A DNA stretch of 64,000 bases from Dysidea avara (taxonomy: Eukaryota > Porifera > Demospongiae > Dictyoceratida > Dysideidae): contig NC_089275.1 of NCBI RefSeq assembly GCF_963678975.1, positions 12,369,682 to 12,433,681 of the forward strand, written 5' to 3'. The notes under the pieces were generated by a model. The model searched no databases. It saw only the letters and a program-made list of their open reading frames with translations, and had not been told where the DNA came from. This document shows positions 48,130 to 60,400 of this stretch, in pieces (within the stretch, counting starts at the first letter, position 1; each line of letters opens with the position of its first letter). A program made the position numbers and the translations under genes.

Positions 48130-48447
48130 TAGTACATAGTTATAAATTAGAGCAATTCTCATGGCATTACTGTCTTCTTATTATTGTGTTAGGTGTGTAT
48201 GGGGAGAGAGTATAGCTGTACATGAAAAGGTTGGTAATCTCGATACAAATTTTAGGGTGAAAGCGTGCTCTGTATATTACCGTCTCCTGGGTATCCAAAG
48301 CTACTTAGACACATACGTAATAACCCATTTTTAACCTGCATTTAAATGATACCAAGTACCATTATACAAGACATTTGTACTGCGTATACCTATAGTGTGT
48401 ACTACTGTATATATGCTGGATTTAAACATTTACAAATAAAAATAATA

Positions 48448-51400
48448 TCATTTTTCTCTTTTGTAAATTCTATCCCTCAGTTCAAGGAAAATTGGTGCTG
48501 GTAATATGTGACTGTGTTCATCAATTAATTTACTGATGGTCTGGTAGCTCTGTTCTTCATATTCACTGTACAGGTGTCTCAGGTTCAGTGACTCGTACAC
48601 CTCCTTCACCTTCTCTACACAACCCTCATCTGATCTACCATAGTTAGCCTGGAGGAGGAAACACATGTGTTGGATACAACTGTACAATTTACCCAACCAT
48701 CATCATACAGTACTGCTATACAGTACAACAGTACTGTATATTAAGGAACAAAAAGGAGTAGGCGTAGCCCACGAAATAACATCACCCAAAAACCAGCTGC
48801 AATTTTCCCTGATGACGATGAGGCAGTATTGGTTAAGTAAAGCTAAGCCCAAACAAACTTTCAGATCGACCCGAAACACTTTCAACAAGTAGCTACGGAA
48901 TTTAAAAAATAATTTATTTAACAGAATTTTCTACTGACTGACTGATAAAGCTAAGCCCAAACAAACTTTCAGATCGACCCAAAACACTTTCAACAAGTAG
49001 CTACGGAATTTAAAAATTATTTATTTAACAGAATTTTCCACTGACTGACTGATGCCTTCAGACAAGCGTAATTCGACAATGGCTAAGGCTACGGGCTTGA
49101 TTTTTCACTGTTTAATGTTGCTTCAGCCCGAGACGTGCCTTTTGGCATGCCACAGTACGTACAATGCATTTTTCATGGACTTACCAGTGTCCTCCTTTGC
49201 GTCCCATTCATCTTTGCTGACAGCAAAAAGTGTCGATTTGGCAGTAGTACGTGATGGCTTCCCTTCGCAATGGAAATCGTCCGTATTTTTCATAGTGGCT
49301 ATTTTGATTATAGGGGTGCTTTTCGAACAGTTCTTGATTCGTACTGCTGTGTAACAGGTTGAACATAGCTGACAACAAAGCATAATGAATACTTCATTTT
49401 TCAGATGGTAATTGATTATAACTGGGTCACGTGGCACCATTTCTTTCAGTATGCATGGATCACAGAGAGGTGCTTTCTGAACAGTTCTTGATCTGAAATG
49501 CTGTGTAACGGGTTGAACATAGCTGACAATGAAGCATAATGGATACTTCACTTTTCAGACAATAATTGATATAGCTGGGGTGTGCGGCACCATTTCTTTC
49601 ACGGTATGCGTGAGCGAGTGTGTGAGTTCACCAGTCATAATAATTATTTATTAAAAAGTTAACGAACAAATACACAGAAAAATTGGGAATTTTCAACTAG
49701 AGTAGGGACCATAGCACATCAATAAAAAGTACTGAAACAAGCTGAAGTAGTACACAATATTACATCACCGTAAAAAAATAATAAGTGTTATATCACTACT
49801 GTGCTCAAGATACCATAATGGAAATGCACAGTAGGGATATAACACTTTTATTGCTTTACTGATTTAATATTGTGCTATAGTTTAATATCATACTCCAGCT
49901 TGTTTCAGTACTTTTTATCGATGTGCTATGGTCCCTACTCTAGTTGAAAACTCCAATTCTTTTCTGTGTACTTGTACTATTATAGAGTCAACTATGCACT
50001 CAATTTGGTGTCAGTATGATTAACCTTCACACAGCTAATTGACCATTTGATGACAATTACTCCAATAGAGTAGACATGTTAACAAACTCTAACTGAATGA
50101 TCACATCCAATAGATGATTGTGTACACAAAATGATGGGATCATACATTTCAACCTGTCTTAGTGGTTACCTGCATAGAATGGTCACCTCTCTTAAAAAGG
50201 TCAACCTTAAATTCCCCAAGTGAGAAAATTATCCACCTGGCCACCTGGCTATAATATTTTTGGCCCGAAAATGACTGGTTTACGCATGCATCTCACCACA
50301 CATGTATTGTTAAATTACCATATTACCTCCAATTGTGGCCCACCATTTACTTCTTTAAACTCAAAGGACACCACTTGACATTTATTTGAGACATGAGTGT
50401 AACCATAGATAATAGACGCTACATACTGGATTGGAAACTTCTAAGCTCCACCACGCTTCATGCCCCGTATACAGTACACAGTACCAAGAGTAGATTTTAT
50501 AAACATGTTTTGCTTACTGGTGAATAAAAATGTAAGATTGGCCTATTCATAGTGGGCATATTGATGTACATTAGCTAGAAGTTTGGCAAACGCGAAAGGT
50601 TGATATGAGAGGCGGGAATCATATGCTTGACTAAACTGGAGTAAATATACCATGAAACACATACCAGTACATGTAGTGATAAACATCAGCCTTAACCTAC
50701 TCTTGTTTGCCCCAGAGTTTTCACAAACATGTGCAAATACCATTTATACAGAAGGCGTCTATACCAGTAGAAAGCCAATCACCACCAAAGAAACAATCTG
50801 CTAAACTTGGTAGCTAAAGCAACCAAGCTGTATCAAGGCAGCAAGCCAGCATCTTGAAACTTTAAAAAAATGTTTTAAAACTTCAGGAATAAAACGCAGA
50901 TAGATAAGTGGTTTCGCATAGGCACTATATGTGTGCTTCCAATTCAGGTAGGGGTGTCTATTATCTATGATGATGGCAATTACATAGTAAAATAAATGGG
51001 TGATTAGAAGTTGTAGTTCCCACAACAATAATACATATATGAGACCAAGTCTGCAAACACCCAACACAATCATGCATTTTTCGGATTCTTGTTTATTAAT
51101 CTACTTTACAGTACTTAGCCAAGTGTACCCCTCTGACCAAATTTCAGCTTCATATACCAATAACTTTCAGAGTTACAGCTCTACAAAGCAGCAACAACAG
51201 AAAGATCGACTTGCACAGCAAGTATAGGGAAAATACGTTACAGGCATTTACTAAAACAGTAGTAACTTACGAATAGAATGATGTACAGAATTGAACTTTG
51301 CACCATCATGTTTGCCATGAATAGGGGAATCGATTACTGGGTAAGGTTTTCCTGTTATCACCTTTCTTCACTGCATATGTACAAAGGCAAAGAAAGATCG

Positions 51401-54400
51401 ATCGCATGTGATGTGACATAAACAAATGCCCATAACTTGCATGTTGGGCCTACTGCAACTAAACAACAAATTTCTAACTCCTCTTGAATAGATGAACCAG
51501 ATGATGTCCAGGTTTTTATTGTTAGTCCCTTCCTTCACTAAGAAATAAGTGTTCAAAAAATTTATGGAATTGTTTCAATAATACACAAGTATTTCACCCA
51601 TTGTATTCAATGCTTTATACTGTAAATTTAGGCTTGCGTGATTGCGTCGGGTTTTTGCAGATCTGGTCACATATGGCAACTTATGTGGAACACAGGTAAA
51701 AAACTACATACTCCTCAATAACTGATCTCACCTCTAGTATTGCTCTTTGTTTATCACTGGCTCTCTTTAATGCTTGTACTATCAACCAGGTACACTTGTT
51801 ACCCTGAATGTCTGTACCAACCTTGCCGATAGTGATTGGGTCTCCAAAACAGTCTATAAAATCATCCTACAGTAGTGCAACATGTAAGAGTTGTAATGAA
51901 GGGAACACGTGATTAATTAATTTGTACAACACACATGCACACACACGTACAAACACACACTACTGCATATGCAGTAAGCACACACACATGCACACAAACA
52001 ACGACGGCAACAAATGTACTACCTTACCTGGTTTTGGTAATATTCCCCGATTTCCAATAGAATAGATAATGCTCCCTCATTGGCAGCTTTATCATTTATA
52101 CCAGCCTATGGTAGGATAGCAACAATGAAAGAGCAAAATATTGCATATGTACAGTAGATACATGTAAAGACCAAATAAAAAGACTTTACTCCTTTTCATT
52201 TGCACATACAGTGGAATCTGTCTAAGCCGGTGTCACCTTTGGGTCTGACCTTACTAGGCTAGTGGCTGCCAGCTGGTGGATTAGTGTTACTAGGCTAGTG
52301 GCTGCCAGCTGGTGGATTAGTGTATAAACTTCTCACTTGTGTATTTAAAGTTGGTATTTTTAGAGAGGTGGTCTTTCTATACAGGTGACTGCTAAGACTG
52401 TATAACATTCACATACCATGCAAAATGCAGCTGCCACTGGAAAGTAGAAAGAGAAATATCCAGTCTTGTACTTCACAATACTCTTTAGCCTGTCATGAAC
52501 AAATTGGACAGTACATGGAGTTGACAGGTATATGTGACCGGATCTATGAAAGGGATCTCACACACACATCCAAAGAAACCATAACACTTAAAGTAACAAA
52601 CACAAATCTGAAATTATTTCATCCATCACACTTTGCTGGTTCTCATTACCGATCAAATTTAAGTCAATAGCATTGTTGTGTATGCATGATCATATGATCA
52701 AAGTAGGTAAATTTGATGCCTGTGAAAGATCCCTTCTCACAAATAGAGTCATGCTTGATTACCTTTCCTCTGTAAACTGACTAAGGTCAGTGATCTTCTG
52801 TGAGAATAGTACATCCATTATCTCCCCTATTTCTGTATATTCTACAATCTGAAATGCAAATCCAGCAGTAATAGAACAACAGAAAGTAGTAGACATGTAA
52901 TGTAACAGAGAGTTGACCATCCTAACACCAATGACTGTTCAATTAGAGTATTTAAACAACGGGTATATGCTACCATGATATAGAATTTTGGCAGGAGAAA
53001 TTCTTCATATAACTCTGGCAGGCAATAATTATGGTGAATGCTTGTGTCATAGTACATTCTCTCTGTATAGTTTGCTAGAAACTGGACAAGAAAATTTTGG
53101 CGAATTGAAAGTGTGCCAAAATTTTCTCCCTCCTAGTATCATACAGCATGATAGTACTGTATAGTAGGGACCACAAAGGAGTAGGCATGGCCAACGAAAT
53201 AGCATCACCCAAAAAACCACCCTCAATTTTCCCTGATGACAATGAGGCAGTATTGGTTAGGTAAAACCAAGCTGAAACAAGCTTTCAGATTGACCCAAAA
53301 TGCTTTCAACAAATTGCTACAGTTTTTTTCTTTTAGGATTATTTAATGGAATTTTCTACTTACTGACTGACTGATGCCTTCAGGCAAGCATAACTTGATA
53401 ACGGCTAAGGCTACGGGCTTGATTTTTTCACTGTTCGACGTCGCTTCGGCCCGAGGGATTCCTTTTGGCATACCGCAGTACGTACAATGCATTCTTCATG
53501 GACTTACCAGTGTCCTCCTTTGTGTCCCATTGATCATTGCTGACAGTGAAAAGTATCAATTTGGCAGTGGCCTCCCTTCGTAACAGAAATTCTTCGCATT
53601 TTTCATAGTGGCTATTTTGATTGCAGAGGTACTTTTCGAACAGTTGAAATGTTGTGTAACAGCTGACAACATAGCATAATGGATACTTCAATTTTCAGAC
53701 AATGATTGATATAGCTGGGACGTGCGGCTCCATTTAAGATGTGGTATGCAAGGTTATAATATAATTATTTACAACAAAAAAAGTTAACAAACAAGTATAT
53801 ACACAAAAAAAAATTGGAATTTTTCAACTAGAGTAGGGACCATAGCATGTCGATAACAAGTTGATGTTGTGCTACTGTATGCTACTTCTAAAAACCAGGC
53901 GCTAGTTGCATAGCTGGAAATGTATTTTAACTATGCTTCAGTTTTGTAATAATGCAGTTATTGTAATTTCAGATTTCATAATAGGTGAATTATTTCGTAA
54001 TTCTCTAATTATGTTGCTATACATTGCTAAGAAAGCGCATTTAGAGCTTTCAACAACCTATTTCACACAGAAGTATTTTCTCAACTGGTTTATAGTTTGT
54101 TTATAGTGCTTTTTTCCCGCAAATTCTCTCTACCAAACCTCAAGGCTACCCTATATTTCCATTCATGTACATAGGGACATGTCCCTTTTTGAGTCGAAGA
54201 GATACGCATTTCCTAGTTGCCTATAGAGGTCTGTTACGGTAATTTTCAGCACTTAGATACACAAAGAACCCAATGGGAAGGTAGTTCATGAAGTGTGTAG
54301 AGAGTCGCTACAGTGCTACACCCATTGAAACTGCCTCAGTGTAAACTATACCTATCAGCGTTGAAACCAGGTCGGGTCATCCGGGTCACATTTTCTCCGG

Positions 54401-57400
54401 GTCATCCGGGTCTGACCCGGATTGGATCACGTGAGAAACGAAATTGTTCGTTTGACGACGTGGAAACTTATAAACGCTATCGTGTAGGTCTTTTGTGAGC
54501 CACGCCCACTTATCGCATTACCAACATATGCTCAGCCACGCCCATTTGTTAGTAAGTGTAGTATGTAGTACGAAACTGAAGGTATCTATTGTCAGTAAGT
54601 GAAGACCTTTTTTTTTTTTTTTTTTTTTTTTTTTGGTCTTCAACCTACAGCTAGGCTGAAGTTGCAATATTTACTCAACACGAATTGAATGCTCAAAATG
54701 TAGACTCGTTCGCTCGCTCGAGACTAGCCGAAACACGTCTTGGCTTTAATTAATCCGGGTCAGCAGTAGTGACCCGGTTTCAACGTTGATACCTATCCTC
54801 AAATTTAATACAAGCTTCATTAATTTTAGTGTTCAATTTAATAGATTGACTGCTTTTTACCACTAAAAGGATATGCTCACATGGGTACATATGGACAAGC
54901 ATAGATAGGTAGATAGTACACACACATTTTTACGAAAACGATTTTAGTAAACCAGGCACACGTCAGGTTTAAAAAGTTGTGGAAACCATAAAAGTGCAGT
55001 GTCCATTACTACTCTTTCTCAAACTTGAAATGGAACCATACTGTATGTGTCTGTTGTTGACAACTGCTGTTACCACTAATCATCTGGTTGGCTGAAATGT
55101 TAACTCTCTTGAGAAAAAATCCACCTTTGATCAGGATTCTACCAATACAAAAAAATACCTACCAATCCAATACCGATACCTAGCAGTAAATTTTCACCAA
55201 TACCGATACCGATAATTGCCTTATAATTTACACAACTCTCAAGTTAGCCTGTGTGACTGCTCTATTAGAATTTTTATTGTCCAGTGACTATTCTATTAGA
55301 GTAATTCAATTTTTTCATGCAAACATAGTAAGTAGCAGTTGCTCAATGTACAGTATAACAAAGCAATCCCTGTACCTTTCGCTAGAATAATGCTCAACAC
55401 TATTTCCAGCCTGTTATACCTCATGTTTTGCTAGCATAGCATTTATGATGATAGTTATGATGACGATTGGTGCGAGTGGCTATTAATCAGTATCGGAATA
55501 CCTAAATAACTGATACCGATCGATACCAAAGCCCAATATTGGCTCCAATACGATACCAATCGATACCAAAGCCCAATATTGGCTCCAATACGATACCAAT
55601 CCGACTATCGGTGGAACACTACTTTTGATTTTTTGCAGTTTTTCAGGATCCAGCTCAACTTGTACATACTATAGTATAATGTACTCAACATTGAAGTTTG
55701 TTTTTTTGAAATCTGATATGCATTTTGTGTGGGCAAATTTTCTACAATTATAATGAGTCCATTATGAATGGACATTACATACAACCAAAAAACATGCTGG
55801 GACATACACCAATTTTGGTCGGAAAATGCCAGATGTCCGATCATTATTTTAAGCACAGTATGTGGTGAATCCTGGGGAACACAGCCAAAAGCTAATCTTT
55901 TCTGTATGTATATTAAGTAAGTGATGGAAACTGTGCAGGTACTGTGAGATGTGTTTGGGACATAATAAATATATCACACACATGTATAAGTCTTATCCAC
56001 TATTGCATACATCACAAAAAATGGCAGTGGCAGGTGGTGGTGGTGGAAGGGGGGGGACTTTTGAGTATTGGGAGAGATGGTAGTTTGCTATTACAACATT
56101 TATAAACTTAAACAAGGGCAAAGGTGAGGTACCGTATTTGACCGTTTAATGGCTGCTCCACAGCCTAGAATTACTGTCATAAGAGCCGCGGCTTGTATCT
56201 GAACATACTGTTGCAAGTGTTGACTAGACACATTTGAAGCAGAAACCAGGCAAAGGAGTTGTTTTGCCAGGAAATAGCATTTTTGAGAGAAGTTAAAATG
56301 AATGACAGTAATGACAGATGATTAAATAAGGTCAGTTACTTGTGAATCAGTACAAATGCCACGGGCTGCTGCCACACAAGCTCATAGTGGCCGTCCTCAG
56401 ATAGTAGCCACCTTCACATAGTAGCCACGGGGTTTTGCTTGCTGAAAGTTATAGTAGCCACGGCTATTAACTGGTCAAATACGGTACACATACTCCAGTA
56501 TATTTGAGCAACAATTATTAATAATTTTGGTCTGGTTTTGCAAGCTCCCCTTTGCATTGCTAACAATATGTTTACTAACTATTTTATGGCTCCATGTCTG
56601 TTAATCCACACAAAAAATGTTCAGTATGATTGCTGGGTGGTTAACTCCCTACACTATTGCCAAATATGGCATCAAATTTCATAATGGCAGATAAGGCTCA
56701 TTACACAAGCATGTACACACACTACTCACCATATGGAATAGTTCTATTAGTTCAATGTAACAAGGATGATGACGAAACTCTGAATTAAGTAGCACATAAG
56801 CTGATGAGATTAACCAGAAACTATCATTTACAGCTGTCATCCTAATGTGATCCTGTGAGAGAATAGGCAGTTACACACTGAGTAGCTTAAATATTACATG
56901 CATACATACATAGCACTACCAATGCAAAACCTTGTTCTACATACACACCGTAGAAATATTCTAAATCCAGAGCACAATACACTACACACACACAAACTAC
57001 AGGTTCGTGTACATGAACACACAAAGTACATCCTTCAGCTGCCACAAACACAGTCATGCCTACATAGAGAAACATATTACACTGGATCCCTTGTGCACTA
57101 CTCAGGTGCCTATGGGTCAGTGCTAATTCTCAAAGCAGAACTAGTACCCAGTAAGAGGCTGTACTATATTTGTCACAGGTGAAGCCATGGCCACTCATTA
57201 CATAACATACCTGTTTGTACCAACAAAGTTTATTTCTTCTTGTCAAAGACTCGTCCACTATATCATCAGCAACTAAACTAGCTGCTTGTAGCTATAACAA
57301 AGTCACCATTATCAAACAACAACGTAATGATCATTGTGTGCTTACTATTTCAATACACCATCCCAACGTGAAGGCGAGATGTTTCTCTCTATCAGACAAT

Positions 57401-60400
57401 GTCCCATCACCATAGAGTTGTGACAGTGTAGACACCACCATTAAACCTCTAGTCATCTTCCCTATATAGTAGTAGTACTCCTTAATAATACACACCACTG
57501 TGTACAGTACAATTGTGTAGATCAATGACTCAATAGACTTAGGAGTTCATACATACAAGTTCAACTACTAAGTTTGTGTACTACAATATACAGGCTCACT
57601 ACTTGTGGAAGTTAGCAGAAAAAGGTTTGACAAGCTGACTAAGACAAGGATAACTTGTATTGACAGCCAAGACACTTAAGTATTCTAATAAATTAGTGCA
57701 GTCAAATGCTGTATCTAAGAATTACTTACTTGTACACAGTGTAGTCTATTTTACTATCACTTTAAGGCCAACATAGGAATTTGCAACTCAAACCACTATT
57801 AATTTTTGAGGTAAAATCATGTACAATATTCAATGCATGGTAGGGGTGTTCATAGGTTGTCTGTTAACATAAAGAAGTTTCTATTGTACAGTGGTTACCA
57901 ATATACAGTACTGTTGGCAATGAGAGTATATGTAACCCAATACAAGTATGCTGCTTCCAAGTTTGAATTCATGTGAAATTGTACAAAATCTAACAGATAT
58001 CAGTATTGCTGCTGTGTCCATGTTGGTATTATAGTCTTATCACACTGTTGTTGAACACCTTGCCATGGTCCCTACAATGGCCCATTGACTTTTGAAAGTC
58101 AGGTATCACATAGTATGTCAGTAGCATCTTTTATGGTATAATTACACACATACATGGCACATATTACGACATATTTAGTGGCCGTTGCTAAGAGATAATT
58201 ATACGACATCATGTTGTGTGTACACAAGAGATCTTACCTCCAACAACATTGTACTTGACACACTATAGAGAAACAAATCACAAAATAATAATAATACAGG
58301 TTTTACAAACAATGTAAATATGTATGCATGTACAATAAAATTAGTATAGGTGAATAACAATTATCTGTGTATGTACCACTCTGCGTGGGCAGTTCAAAGG
58401 CACCGCCAGTGCCATAATTTGTATATTGCACTGCTGCAGACCGCAGCGAGTGCATTATAACTTATAACGCACTGGTTGCGGTTTTGTAGACCACAACGAG
58501 CGCATTATAAGTTATAATGCACCGACCGCAGTGCAATATACAGATATTGCACTGGCTGCGGTTTTGTGCAGCATAGCACAAGTGCCGGTGGCGAAGACCA
58601 CTACGACACCTCACCTAATATTTGGACAGACACTACACAGATCACTCGAATCCTTTTATAGCCTGACATGTAAAGGTCGATTGTGGGCCATAACGTCACC
58701 AATACGTATAATGTTTACAAGCAGCCAATGGCGATCAAAAAAGCCAACGTGGGTGGCCACAACTCTAGTCTACATATATATAAACGTACTTGTACACCTT
58801 ACTAGTCTGGTGCCATCTTAGCCCAGATTAAACTGTAGTCCACTTCGACAATGACTCAATACAACAAATATATTCTAAATAATACTAACCTTTACGTTCG
58901 ATTGTGGTAACCAGTTTTGTCATGCCACCAGATTTGAGTTTAGCCAGTGTGAATAGTAAGAATTAGACTAGTATCGTTTAGTAGTTAGGTTTTGTTTACT
59001 TAAACCATCTATTTAGCTGATTTTTTTCGCTCGAGAGAATCACTATGGCGATTAGTCTGGTGCTTTAATAGTCTATATGGCACGTTGGCATGCTGAGCAC
59101 TACATGATGAGAGTGGAACAGTGAATGCAGGTTAGTGATATAACCCATAGCATACTAGCTTTCAATATCTCAAGTGGCTACAGTACTGCAGGGGGGACGT
59201 CATCGCAACGTCAGGCTTGGTTACCCACAATCAATGTTAGAAACCTGGCCTTTATAAGTGTCACAGCTGTCTTGTGAGATTCTCCCCACCTATTAGGTGA
59301 ATGGTACATAACAGTTATACAACGTGCACTCGTGCTCTGCCTGTATAAACGCACTTGCCTTCGGGCCTGACGGCCCTCAGGCTCGTGCGTTTATATCAGG
59401 CAGAGCACTCGTGGCCGTTGTATAACTATATAATATATGCACAGTACAGTGCCTCTCCTGTGTACAGCACAACCTCTTAAAGACACAAGATAGTATGTCA
59501 TGTAGCCCAAGAAGCCATCATACCACTACACCAGTGTGTTATTAACAAGAGAAAATGTGATCTTCACCCGTTAGCTGAATGGAGTGATTATATTGGTGGA
59601 TTTTCCTGTCTGGTGGGGGAGTCCACATACATACCAAATTCGAAGGAAATCACCCTAGCCATTCCTGATATACATGTACAAGTGACCAAAATTTTTCGTC
59701 AATTCTCCTTGTTTTCACACACTTTACAAAATTGCGATAAACACAATGTGAGGAGTCCAATCGAGCTAAAATTTGAAGGACCAAGGAAAATTCCAGTACC
59801 AAGTTTTGTGTGAATCCAATGACCATGTCCAGGGCAGAGTTATGACCAATTGCTCATGCAAAAAAAGAAGATATATTTGTTATCACACCTATACATATAG
59901 CAAATCTTCAACCATACACAAATACAATTCTTTGCAACTCAATTTGCTCAAGTTCACCCCACAATGTTGGTAACATTTGTCTAGTTATCACTGAAAGGCG
60001 TTTCAGTGGTATAGAAGAATCGGATAAAAACTATCAACTATCAACATTCAACAAATGTGCAATCAAGATACTCTAATAGTGCAGTCACCCTATTAGAGCA
60101 TTCAACTGTGTGAAACTCCAGCTAAATAGTATGTCACACTGTAGAACACTCAGCTAAGTAGCAAGTCACCATGTAGACAGTTAAACTATAAACAAGTCAT
60201 CATCCTGTAGAAAGTTCAAATTACATGACTATTAGAATGTTCAGTTACATGATTGGCTCACATACGTAAAAGTACTCAAATATAAAACGCTCCTCTTATA
60301 GGAAAATGACAAGTAATGGTCAAGCCCCAAAGTCAGCTCTAGGCTGGCTATGGAACTTGCAAATACTAATGTCTATGCTACAGTGTGATGCATATAAGCT

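Larger units (their letters stand above)
46344..58222. repeat. Segmental duplication, FDPS part, unit 2
   Basis: Colinear with 23054-35940; holds FDPS exons 3-10 and the sequence downstream. Contains private insertions at 47172-47521, 47576-48129, about 48703-49978 and 54357-54789. Lacks the mitochondrial insert of unit 1. Confidence 0.9.

Noticed and set aside
49123-49551. 142-codon minus-strand frame
   Set aside because: Runs antisense through an R4 repeat and repeats its own segment because of a local duplication; not a host gene.
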